Origin: Prorocentrum cordatum
Taxonomy: Eukaryota; Sar; Dinophyceae; Prorocentrales; Prorocentraceae
Length of the DNA: 35,000 nt
Reading direction: 5' to 3'
Assembly: GCA_963575745.1 (NCBI GenBank)
Contig: CAUYUJ010001342.1
Span: 1-35,000, forward strand
Shown here: piece by piece, positions 10,879 to 19,130 of the stretch
Layout: the number at the start of each line of letters is the position of its first letter
Position numbering within the stretch: position 1 is the first letter of the stretch
Made by a program: the position numbers and the translations under genes
Notes under the pieces: generated by a model
Database searches by the model: none
The model's input: only the letters and a program-made list of their open reading frames with translations
What the model was told of the DNA's origin: nothing

Positions 10879-11160
10879 GATGTTCGTACGGATTTCCTGG
10901 GTCGGCGCTGGCCCCCCCCCCCTGGCGCGCGAGGCGCGCCGGGAGGCACACGAGGCGCCGTCCGAGGGGGCCCCAAAGCCAACCCCAGAAGAGACCTCCG
11001 CGAACCTTCGGTGTCTTGGACTGTGTCCGCGTCTGTTCTTCGATGTAAGGGACGGTCATTGACCGGTCGGGCCCATCCTGAGCCCAGGATAACTGTTTCT
11101 ACCGATCCGGGGTCCAAGATCGGCACGGTCAAGATCAGTGAGGCGCTCAGTCGCGTAAGA
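10878..11160. repeat. Dispersed short repeat, copy 3, and spacer
   Basis: Begins GGATGTTCGTACGGATTTCC, then GGCGCTGGCCCCC and GGCGCGCGAGGCGCGCC, in the same order as the blocks at 4138 and 5775. The rest, from about 11000, has no recognised feature. Confidence 0.4.
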
Positions 11161-12030
11161 TAGACCAAAAAGTACAGAACTGAACATAATATAATAGAGC
11201 AGACTATAGTAGAACTCGACTAAAACAATACAGCCGACTAGAATGGAACGTATTCAAAATATAATTGAATAGAACAAAACAGAACGGAATATGATATAAT
11301 ATAATACAGTAAAAGACGCTATATTATAATATAACACATTTGAATACAATCTAATATAACAAGAAAGAATAGAATATAACATAATAGAATAGAATAGAAT
11401 AGAATAGAATAGAATAGAAGAGAATATAATATAATAGAATAGAATAGAATAGAATAGAATAAAACATAATAGAATAGAGTATAATATAATAAATACAATA
11501 GAATCGAATATAACAGAGTAGACTGGAACATAATATATAATTCAACAAAATAGAAAAGACTGACATCGAATGGAAAAATGGAGTGGAAACATACTACTAT
11601 AATCCAATAATATGAAACATAATAAAATAAATACGCAAGAAAAAATCATAATAGGATTGTATATGATATGATCAGATATAATATCATATGATATACTACA
11701 TTATGAAAGTACAGACCATATAAGAAAATACTTCAACATAGCATAACAAGACGTGCGGGAATGCAATGCATCGTGGATAGCGCAATGGAATGTGAATGTG
11801 TTAAGTACGAAATCTTAGAATAAAACAGAACAGTGTGTGCTATAATCGAAGAGCATAAACTGAACTGCCCAATAATGACATAAGATGTAATAAAACACCA
11901 CATAATAATTTAGATTAGAATAGAATTGAATAGCATAGAACATGACACACTGTGATACAATATAATGGCATACAATATAATATGAAAAATAAAAAGAGAA
12001 TAGATACGTGGTAACCCTTATACACGGAAT
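11160..12030. repeat. AT-rich island with (AATAG)n
   Basis: About 870 bp of strongly AT-rich DNA in a GC-rich region. A core of perfect AATAG pentamers lies at 11376-11415 and again at 11434-11462. Degenerate AATATAAT words extend on both sides. No gene is supported; Tyr/Leu/Ile-rich frames are repeat translations. Confidence 0.9.
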
Positions 12031-12132
12031 GTCCCAATACACAGAAAACGGATATGGCGTGGTTGTCTGGCCTGGAGGGCCAGATGAATCCAGAGCGCCC
12101 ATGGGGGGGGCACTACGCGCCAAGAGTATCCC
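12031..12132. other. Left flank of the retrotransposon
   Basis: Mixed sequence that becomes GCGCCAAGAGTATCCC immediately before the target-site duplication. It resembles the GGCCCAAGA satellite found on the other side of the element, so the insertion was probably into satellite DNA. Confidence 0.5.
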
Positions 12133-12137
12133 AAGGG
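12133..12137. other. Target-site duplication AAGGG (left)
   Basis: AAGGG directly precedes the left LTR and recurs directly after the right LTR at 28510-28514. A 5-bp duplication is the size expected for a copia-type integrase. Confidence 0.9.
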
Positions 12138-12422
12138 AGTCGAAAACAAGCTGGTAAGCTTAGGTATGGGTTACGCTTTAAGCGCTGCCATATCCCAGGC
12201 TTTGGCTCATATCGCATGAGCAAGAGTGCAAGACGAAGCATGGGATCTGGAGTAAAGGATAGGATGGGCATCGTCAATGGAAAAGGTATTTTCCGATCTC
12301 TGATGCAAGTCGTGCGCCTCAGTGAGGCACAGTCATATATTTGGCCGGGCCCGGCTTGAGCCAGGCACGGCAGCGGTACATGCTCGATTTATACCTCGCC
12401 TTTAACCTTCTCCGTTTAAAGT
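12138..12422 (-). repeat. 3' LTR of the retrotransposon
   Basis: Identical in length to 28225-28509 and differing at three sites: 12169 region G/T, 12185 region C/T, and C/T in GGCCCGGC/TTTGAG. Sense-strand ends are ACTTTAAAC at the start and GTTTTCGACT at the end, not the canonical TG...CA. It contains a perfect 12-bp palindrome GCCGGGCCCGGC (12344-12355), which the other LTR has lost by one substitution. It also contains a GCCTCA-G-TGAGGC inverted repeat. Confidence 0.95.
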
Positions 12423-12445
12423 CGGAGGGGGAGGAGACGAGCAGG
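12423..12445 (-). promoter_or_regulatory. Position of the expected polypurine tract; strand reversed
   Basis: Directly inside the 3' LTR the plus strand reads CGGAGGGGGAGGAGACGAG, so the element's sense strand is pyrimidine-rich here. A conventional plus-strand-priming tract would be purine-rich on the sense strand. Either priming uses another site or this feature is atypical. Confidence 0.4.
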
Positions 12446-12527
12446 TACCGCACTTCTACATTATGCGGAAAAAACAGTGCTAAGCAGCAGCGGCTGCCTA
12501 CAAGGAAAGGGCGCGCGAGTAGCCTCG

Positions 12528-14234
12528 CTACCGGCGAGTTTCCTCGCTACTAAAGCGCACCTGCCCGCGGGTTTCCCCGCTGGCTCGGGAGGCAGGGCCG
12601 TCCTGAGACGACCTGCCCGCCCTATACGGCGTATGTTTCTTCAGCTCGTGCTTGAAGGATTGCTGGCCGGCCATTACTTGTAGGAGCAACGCGCGGTCAA
12701 TACTACCTTTGGTATGACCATCGGCAGTCATATCCCGCGTGTCACACCATTGGACGCTTTCCACGATTCCGCGTTCCATCATCTGGCGGATCCAGCTGAT
12801 GTGCCCAAGCAGAGTACATTCTGTGGGCTTCTTCAGATCTTTGCTAGACAAAGACTTGAAGACAGACTCGGCATCAATAGTCAGAGTGACTTTGATACAT
12901 AGACCACCCATTTCCAATATGTTCTTTAACTGTGTGGGGGTCAATGGTCCCGAGTGTAGCTCGTGGAGCGTTACAATGGTCGGGTAGCAGTCTTCCAAGT
13001 TGTGGGCTGCTGCCAGTGTTTCCGCAGAGTAGCTCGAACGCACCTGCAGTCGATGAGACTTGCAGTATGCGTCCACCAGGTGCACGACGGGTTTCCCCGC
13101 TTGCGTGTGGCCACGCCTCAGCAGGTTAGCCCCGCGGATACCATAGCCTTTGACTTCGTCGTCTTCATCTCCGTTGAGACGACGATAGCCAGAATCGCTA
13201 TGCAGGTCGACTTCTCCTGTTGGGGTCATAGCTTGATACACGATCTTCTTCGGACCTGCCTGTAGTTTTCTGGTAACCGCGTTTAGTCGTCGTACCTGGA
13301 TGTTTGTCGGTTCCTGGATACGTTGTAGTGAGACAACATAGACCATCAGCCATACCTGCGTGATCAACGCATAGGCTAGAGCGCCACGAAGACTGACGAA
13401 CATATCAGAAATCGTCTTTGTCGCTTTGCTCTCAGGATCAGCTCCTGTGAGTTCTGGATGTGTGATAGGACGAAGCTGTTTGATGTATTCGTCCTGATCG
13501 AGAGTGACGCTCCCATCATCGGTCTTGTTGTACCGAACGGCACAGTTTGTGTATGTGTGCTTGTTCAGTTTGCACTTCCCAAACGTATCTTCAACACACT
13601 TGACATACTTGTCAATAGCCTCTTCCTTCCCAGTCATATTGATGTCATCAACGTGCTTGGCTGTCAAGAGGTTTGGGCTCATCTCGAACTCTTCGTCGTA
13701 TGAAGTAGGCTGTAGCCCAAAGCTCCTAGTGATGGACCTGAGCTTCAGCGAGAATGCCCTGGGAGCATCCTTCGTGCCCGTCCCCGGTTTCAGACACCGG
13801 AGACAGTGCTTTGATTCGTCATATGACTCAAAGCCTGGCAGTGTGCGAAGGACAGCTGCTGACCCAGGTGGTAGTGTGAAGCACACCACACGCTCTTTCT
13901 CGCCCGTTGCCGCGGCGAGCTCGCCATAGGTCAGTCCCTTCAAGAAAGCCATGTTGATGTCCAGGGAAGCGATGATCCAAGCTTTGTTGCATGCAGCAGA
14001 ACTTGCGAGCAGTCTCTGGCTTGACCTCCTTGCCGTGCCAGAGAAGGTTTCGACATCAAAGGCTTCAAGGTCCATGAAGCCACGGAGTACCAAGCGTAAC
14101 CTGATCGTCCTTTCCATTTCGCCCTTTTCGTTCTTGACAAACTTCCATTTGTATACGTAGCGTGACGTCATGATGTTAGACGCCTTGCTTAAGTCAGTCA
14201 TCTGGAAGCATTTGTTGTCAAGCCAAGTCTTCAA
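12528..14234 (-). CDS. Reverse transcriptase and RNase H portion of Pol
   Basis: Open frame of 568 codons from just after a TAA at 14235-14237. Numbering from 14234: the RT domain starts with LKTWLDNKCF and RYVYKWKFVKNEKGE. Catalytic Asp92 lies in LDINMAFLKG. Asp196-Asp197 lie in KHVDD, where copia elements usually have YVDD. RNase H carries Asp347 (LHSDSG), Glu405 (SYSAETLA), Asp454 (TIDAES) and Asp505 (MTADGHTKGS). All catalytic acids are therefore present. There is no dedicated start: the frame opens with TTG and is continuous with the integrase frame apart from two TAA codons. The C-terminal tail carries hairpin repeats read as SGETR and SEETR and ends at a TAG beside another hairpin. Confidence 0.93.
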   Translation of the reverse strand: MKTWLDNKCFQMTDLSKASNIMTSRYVYKWKFVKNEKGEMERTIRLRLVLRGFMDLEAFDVETFSGTARRSSQRLLASSAACNKAWIIASLDINMAFLKGLTYGELAAATGEKERVVCFTLPPGSAAVLRTLPGFESYDESKHCLRCLKPGTGTKDAPRAFSLKLRSITRSFGLQPTSYDEEFEMSPNLLTAKHVDDINMTGKEEAIDKYVKCVEDTFGKCKLNKHTYTNCAVRYNKTDDGSVTLDQDEYIKQLRPITHPELTGADPESKATKTISDMFVSLRGALAYALITQVWLMVYVVSLQRIQEPTNIQVRRLNAVTRKLQAGPKKIVYQAMTPTGEVDLHSDSGYRRLNGDEDDEVKGYGIRGANLLRRGHTQAGKPVVHLVDAYCKSHRLQVRSSYSAETLAAAHNLEDCYPTIVTLHELHSGPLTPTQLKNILEMGGLCIKVTLTIDAESVFKSLSSKDLKKPTECTLLGHISWIRQMMERGIVESVQWCDTRDMTADGHTKGSIDRALLLQVMAGQQSFKHELKKHTPYRAGRSSQDGPASRASGETRGQVRFSSEETRR

Positions 14235-14327
14235 TTATGTGTAGAGGGCTTTGGAAACTTTGACCGGATTTGCTTGGATGTCGGCCTTCGTGAGTAGATC
14301 GTCTTCCTTGACGACCACGGCACGTTA
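14235..14327 (-). other. Two in-frame TAA stops between integrase and RT
   Basis: TAA at 14327-14325 and TAA at 14237-14235 bracket 29 sense codons (beginning RAVVVKEDDLLTKADI) that are in the same frame as both neighbours and resemble an RT N-terminal region. The second TAA sits where a Glu (GAA) would fit between LYT and LKTW. I read these as point mutations that disable this copy. Stop-codon readthrough is less likely for two nearby TAA codons. Confidence 0.8.
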
Positions 14328-17300
14328 GGAGGCAGCGCTAACGTATACTCGCATAGTTGTGACGCTGATGTCATCTAACAATCGGTGTTGCTGCTCGGAC
14401 AGGACGACTTTGGACATGTCTGCAGTGAAGCAGAGCTCGATGTACTTCCCGTGCTCATCGGAGTCCAGATCATATTTGCTATCCGGATCCGTGGAGCATA
14501 AAGGAACGTAGTAAGAAGTGTCCATGTCGTATCCTGGCGGGTGACCCCGCTCCGGCAAGTGGCCTTGCACATCTTCACAGGTCGTAGAGACTAACACACA
14601 CTGTGTGTCTGTCATGTATGTGGGAACTGTATGCATGACTTCCTCTGTGTCAGCTTCAAGGAGTGTTCTGTCATCCATCAGTTCAGCATACCACGACTTC
14701 AAGACAAAAGCATCCAGATCTTCTTCTGTTTCCTCTATGATGGTCGGGAGCCGACCATCGTTATCCGTAGGAGGCTCCTCAGGAGCAGCTGCTGGAGGTG
14801 ATTCGCTTGGTGGTGGACCATCAGCGAGTTCCTCAAACTTAGTGAGGTCTTGGTCAAATCCAGCAGACGGCTTCCTGGATTTAAGACACTGGATGATGCG
14901 TGAGTGTGTAGATCCTGTGATGTCATAGATGTTCAAGGCAGTGCCATCAGCTTCATAGTAATGAAAACCAGGGGTCACATCATTATCATAGTGCACTAGT
15001 GTACAGCTGTCTGCATAGGGTGCAGCAGGCAACTTCGTCAGGCTCTTGGCAAGTCGTACAGCAACAACGTTTTCAATACGAAAGTAGTTGCGTATGAGGT
15101 ACTGAAGAGCCAAGTGCACCTTAGGCGAAAGTCGGCTCGCAGCAGTCATCTGCAGCCGACCCTGTTTCGCTGGTAGATATCCGAAAGTCATGGCGGGTTT
15201 CCCCGCTGGCAGACCGGCAATAAAGGCCAATACTGTCCGAAGGGCCGTATTGTCCGATCCTATCTCGCGGACCATAAGTGCTTCGATGTACAGTGTGTGT
15301 CGTGTGTCAGGATACTGTACTCGCACTTCGCGACTGCCGACCTTCACGATGACCTGGCCTCGGTCAGGTTCGTTGCGGATGACCGGGTATGGACCACTCC
15401 ATCCACCCCAGTCGTCTTTCGTGGTGGTCGGGCGATGATAGTCCACGAGATCTCCCTCTTTGTAGTGAAATTCACCCGTAGCAGTAGTCTTCGTACGGAG
15501 AGCCCTGTTCGTCTTGGCAACCGCAGTGGCCTGCGTGATTGCCTCCAGACTAACCCTCCTGATTGTTTCCTCCCTTGAGTGATCTGATGATTCAGCGGAC
15601 TGATCATGATCCAAGACAGGGAAATCGGGAAGCATAGCTGGTTGTCTGCCATACAGCGCATTGTACGGAGACACTTCATTGTAGAAGGTAAATGCGTTGC
15701 TGGCAAACAAGGCTTCATGTAAGAGACGAGTGAAATTGAGAGGAATATTTAATCTATTCAATTCTTCTCCCATCACGTGTAAGAGGTGTCGCAGGATGCC
15801 GTTCCTAGCTTCGATAGTTGTAGCGTGTTGGCCACGCGCTCGAATACGAAGCTCTGTTCCCTTAGCCTTAAGGATGGCCTTTGCTGTATCATTATTCAGT
15901 GCTCCTTCCCCATCGGAGTATAAGATTTTAGCAGGGCCATGTTGCATCCAAGTCGTATGATAGGCATCGAGAACAGTATGCATGGCTTTATCAGGAATCT
16001 CTGTGCCAGCTGCCCAGCGAATACAACGGTCGATGATGTGAAAAACAATATGTTCCTGTTTGTAAAAGAAAAGATCACATTCGACTTCCTCGTTGAAACG
16101 TCCTGGCAGTGACACAGAAGGCATCACCGTGTTGCCTGGTTTGTCCCAGGCTCGACATTCTCTACACGAGTCACAAATGCCTTTGATCAGACTCAAACGG
16201 GTTTCACCCAGACCAACCTTGGTTAGAATCATCCGCATTTTTGGCTCCTTGGCATGAAACCATCTCAGGTGGAGTTTGCGGAGTTCTCGCTGCACTACAG
16301 CTGGGTCGAAGCTGCGCAGGTTTTGGAGGCTGAGCTGAACGTCGAAGCGAGTCCAATCAGGGAGCCTTGGCCTTGGCCTCGGCTCTGCTTGAGGCTGCGG
16401 CGGTGGTGGAGGATCTCCTCCCTCCATGCGTCCGCGCCTTGCTGCAACTTGTGGCAGTCTACGGTGATCGTCAGAGCTGCCAGCGCCACTGTTGCCACCA
16501 TTAGCCCCGTCGGCTCTGGTGATGTCATGGCTGCTGGCGCCTGCGGTTGGATCGCCCTCACCAGGCCGTGGCGGCCTAGGCGCGCGTATGCGCGCTCTCG
16601 CGGCCGGCGCCGCTTTTGCGGCTGGCGCCGCTTCTGCGGCTGGAGCCGCTTCCGCGGCTGGCGCCGCAGGAGCGGCTTGCCCCGCCGGGCGCGGCTGGCC
16701 AAAGTTATCTGGCAGCTTCCATTTTTCGGCGAATCTGCATTGGCCAGATATCTTGGTGTGGTGAGGATTGCTCTTCTGATATTCCTTCTTACAGCTTGGA
16801 CAGTCCCAGTAATACGGTTCAACATCATACCACCGACACATCTTCGGATCCCTGCTGTGCTTTGGTGATTGCTTGTAGTTGTTGTCCACACAGCCAGGGC
16901 ACCCAAGACCGCCAGGTGGTGGTCGCCAGATTTCTCCGTTTGGGTGTCTCCGGATTGTTGGGTCGTCCAAGTCGTAGCCAGCACTGTTTGTTACGAACGC
17001 ATAGCTGCGTTCACGATTCGCGAATGGATCGCGACCGTAAGCAAACAGGTCTTTGGCGATTTGCACCGCATCAACGATCAGTGACTGCATTCTGTAGGTA
17101 TACTGTGCCGCCCTTGCTAGTTCTTTATTACAAGCATTGGCGTGCACATGATTACCTGGACAACGCTTGCCTCTGAAAGGTGCCAACAACTCTTCTTTGT
17201 TTGCCATCATCTGTGTTGGCTTGCGGATGTATTGTCCAAATGAATCTTTGAGACCAGTCGTGCACTGATCAATAATCGTTTGGCAAGTGACCTTGCGTTG

Positions 17301-18926
17301 TGCCAGTTCCTTCCATGGCTGGATCTCATCCACCCACGTGCCCATTGGTTGTTCCCTGAGAAAGAAACGTCTTAGGTCGTCTTGTAATAGAGCGACTGTT
17401 CCACAGAACGTGATGTGAGGCAGGTCCTCTTTGTGGTGTTTAAGCCACGTATCATGATTGACCTGTGCATTGAAATAGGAAGGAAGTCCAGTAGTTCTGC
17501 AGCTTGGCTGCAGAATCGTGATCTTGACAAAGCAAGTCTTGAGGTAGTGGAGGACTGCTCTTTGTACTTCCGAGTTTCCAAGGTCAACCATAGATATCTT
17601 GTCAAGGTTCCCGCCTGACGAGAGTCCCCTCTTGAAGGCTAATATGGATATACCACCCTTGCCCCCACATAATTCAAGCATGTCCACTTGATTGTTTCTG
17701 CCGTAGCATAATGACTGGACCATCGAGAAGACATCAGCATGTGAGTCAGCGGGTTGCCCCGCCGGTAACATCATGAAGATGTCCTCTGATTCGCTGTCCG
17801 AGTCCGAGTCGTCAAGAGGAACGTCGTTGAAATATGTGGAGCAGTCAAGCCCTTTGAGGTCCTCTCCACAGTCGTCGTTACCGTCTTCCACTTTCTTCGG
17901 GACTTTCTTCGGTTTGATGCCGGCCTCTTTGTCAGCTTTCTGCTTTTCTTTCTGTTTTATCCTGGCATCAGTGGGCAACGCAGTTTCCGCGGAGAGATCC
18001 GCTGCGGAGGAATCCACTGTTAAGTCAGGAAATGGCGGAATTTCAGGAAGGTTGTTGGTGGGTCGCGTTTGGCAACGCTCAATCGAAGGGGGAGGAGATC
18101 GATCGTCGTCGACGATCGTCACACGCTTTGGGCGTGGCCTTCGCGACTCACCATTGCCATGAAGAACTGGAGCCGGAGGCTCCCAGTATAGCCGAGTACT
18201 GATGTTTGTAACCCCATCAGGTAATGGAGCTACATAATTGCACCCAGTTGGCTGATCCTGGATTCTGATATCTTGAACGATCTTGTTCGTGTCCAGGTCG
18301 GTCGTGACCCTACGAACCACATGGTCCCATTGAGGGCCCTTTTGTGGACATTGGACGTAGTGTCTGACCTTTTTGTCAACGCGTGTACACACACTGAGGT
18401 GTACCGCACTCCGCTCATTCCTGATCATGTTGGCTTTATCGAGTTGATCAAGGAAGCGTGCAATAATAATAGCCAAAGTTTTATACCGAAACTCGGCACG
18501 TTGCTGATCTTGGCCATACCAATCCAAATCATGCTCCTTGTGTGATCCACAAGTACATTTCCATAAGTTTATCGGTATATGAGGACAAGATGTAGCAACT
18601 TGTATATAAGAACCACTGGGATATTTACTGGATCGGTCAAACTTGATACCGAAATGACAGAGTCTGATTCGTATAATGCTTAGCTTCAAATCTTCGATAA
18701 CATCTTTGATCGGACCCTGTTTCCAGAAATACCCGGGTGGCCCCAGGATAACTATCTGCATTCTCAGAGCACGCGCTTTGATCAGGAGATTTTGTATACG
18801 TTGATAATGTGGTCCCGCCCTCTTTCCTGGAGTACGAACGTACCAATCAGAGGGTGTGGCCACCCACAACATATTGTAGTCTCCTGCCAACAAATTTCCC
18901 AAATACTGTGTTCCAGTTGAAGTCAT
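14325..18926 (-). CDS. Integrase with N-terminal methyltransferase-like region
   Basis: Open frame of 1533 codons. Numbered from the ATG at 18926. Residues 1-~150: unknown segment with SGSYIQVAT and a CTCGSHKEHDLDW cluster. About 413-500: methyltransferase-like fold starting MLELCGGKGGIS. About 690-720: Cys/His cluster. A Pro/Ala/Arg-rich linker holds five tandem hairpins. Integrase proper: HHCC zinc site His886, His891, Cys918, Cys921; catalytic Asp951 (VECDLFF), Asp1005 (LYSDGEG) and Glu1039 (TTIEARNG), i.e. D-D(33)-E. A GPYPV-containing SH3-like segment at ~1165-1215 resembles the GPY/F module more typical of Ty3/gypsy integrases. The frame is continuous upstream for 67 codons to the TGA at 19128, so the ATG may not be the true start. 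The protein inserts element cDNA into the genome. Confidence 0.9.
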   Translation of the reverse strand: MTSTGTQYLGNLLAGDYNMLWVATPSDWYVRTPGKRAGPHYQRIQNLLIKARALRMQIVILGPPGYFWKQGPIKDVIEDLKLSIIRIRLCHFGIKFDRSSKYPSGSYIQVATSCPHIPINLWKCTCGSHKEHDLDWYGQDQQRAEFRYKTLAIIIARFLDQLDKANMIRNERSAVHLSVCTRVDKKVRHYVQCPQKGPQWDHVVRRVTTDLDTNKIVQDIRIQDQPTGCNYVAPLPDGVTNISTRLYWEPPAPVLHGNGESRRPRPKRVTIVDDDRSPPPSIERCQTRPTNNLPEIPPFPDLTVDSSAADLSAETALPTDARIKQKEKQKADKEAGIKPKKVPKKVEDGNDDCGEDLKGLDCSTYFNDVPLDDSDSDSESEDIFMMLPAGQPADSHADVFSMVQSLCYGRNNQVDMLELCGGKGGISILAFKRGLSSGGNLDKISMVDLGNSEVQRAVLHYLKTCFVKITILQPSCRTTGLPSYFNAQVNHDTWLKHHKEDLPHITFCGTVALLQDDLRRFFLREQPMGTWVDEIQPWKELAQRKVTCQTIIDQCTTGLKDSFGQYIRKPTQMMANKEELLAPFRGKRCPGNHVHANACNKELARAAQYTYRMQSLIVDAVQIAKDLFAYGRDPFANRERSYAFVTNSAGYDLDDPTIRRHPNGEIWRPPPGGLGCPGCVDNNYKQSPKHSRDPKMCRWYDVEPYYWDCPSCKKEYQKSNPHHTKISGQCRFAEKWKLPDNFGQPRPAGQAAPAAPAAEAAPAAEAAPAAKAAPAARARIRAPRPPRPGEGDPTAGASSHDITRADGANGGNSGAGSSDDHRRLPQVAARRGRMEGGDPPPPPQPQAEPRPRPRLPDWTRFDVQLSLQNLRSFDPAVVQRELRKLHLRWFHAKEPKMRMILTKVGLGETRLSLIKGICDSCRECRAWDKPGNTVMPSVSLPGRFNEEVECDLFFYKQEHIVFHIIDRCIRWAAGTEIPDKAMHTVLDAYHTTWMQHGPAKILYSDGEGALNNDTAKAILKAKGTELRIRARGQHATTIEARNGILRHLLHVMGEELNRLNIPLNFTRLLHEALFASNAFTFYNEVSPYNALYGRQPAMLPDFPVLDHDQSAESSDHSREETIRRVSLEAITQATAVAKTNRALRTKTTATGEFHYKEGDLVDYHRPTTTKDDWGGWSGPYPVIRNEPDRGQVIVKVGSREVRVQYPDTRHTLYIEALMVREIGSDNTALRTVLAFIAGLPAGKPAMTFGYLPAKQGRLQMTAASRLSPKVHLALQYLIRNYFRIENVVAVRLAKSLTKLPAAPYADSCTLVHYDNDVTPGFHYYEADGTALNIYDITGSTHSRIIQCLKSRKPSAGFDQDLTKFEELADGPPPSESPPAAAPEEPPTDNDGRLPTIIEETEEDLDAFVLKSWYAELMDDRTLLEADTEEVMHTVPTYMTDTQCVLVSTTCEDVQGHLPERGHPPGYDMDTSYYVPLCSTDPDSKYDLDSDEHGKYIELCFTADMSKVVLSEQQHRLLDDISVTTMRVYVSAAS
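16600..16685. repeat. Five 14-nt hairpins at exact 18-bp spacing
   Basis: Stem-loops start at 16600, 16618, 16636, 16654 and 16672. The plus strand of the main type reads GCGGC-TGGC-GCCGC. Loops are CGGC, TGGC, TGGA, TGGC and TTGC. The last copy keeps only 4 paired positions. They encode the AAPAAEAAPAAKAAPAA-like linker of the integrase polyprotein. Confidence 0.9.
17400..17700 (-). other. C5-methyltransferase-like fold inside Pol
   Basis: Codons for MLELCGGKGGISILAFKRGL match the SAM-binding motif I (hydrophobic-E/D-x-C/F-x-G-x-G-G) of cytosine methyltransferases. SMVDLGNSEVQRA would be motif II. ILQPSCRTTG stands where motif IV (PC) is expected. The catalytic Pro-Cys is altered to Pro-Ser-Cys and no ENV motif was recognised, so activity is doubtful. 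Copia elements of symbiodiniacean dinoflagellates are reported to have acquired cytosine methyltransferases; whether this is the same event is unknown. Confidence 0.45.
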
Positions 18927-19099
18927 TACCTCATTATGGGTAATCCGGTCGCATATATATCCACGGGTTCGGAGTTCAGCGCAAGCTGTGCGAATATCTT
19001 CGATGACGAGACATTTTGAATGATATTTTTCTTCTCGGGCCTCAGCGCGGCCAACGTATGTCGCGAGGAGGCCGGTATTCGGCTTCTCTTCGCAAGCGA

Positions 19100-19130
19100 G
19101 CGCCGCCGGCGCGCCCGCCTGCCCCCGTCA
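19100..19130 (-). promoter_or_regulatory. UGA-CGG stop with downstream stem: candidate readthrough site
   Basis: The Gag-Pro frame ends with TGA followed by CGG. The same frame then stays open for 67 codons to the next ATG and on to the integrase stop. UGA followed by CGG with a 3' stem-loop is a known leaky context in several plant RNA virus genera. Here GCGCC-GGC-GGCGC (19112-19100) can form a stem 15 nt after the stop. Readthrough would yield the integrase-RT part as a minor product, as in retroviruses that suppress a stop between gag and pol. Function is inferred. Confidence 0.5.

Noticed and set aside
12350-12362. TGGCTCAAG in the LTR as a spliced-leader remnant
   Set aside because: Only nine bases match, the other LTR differs within it, and no upstream leader bases are present.
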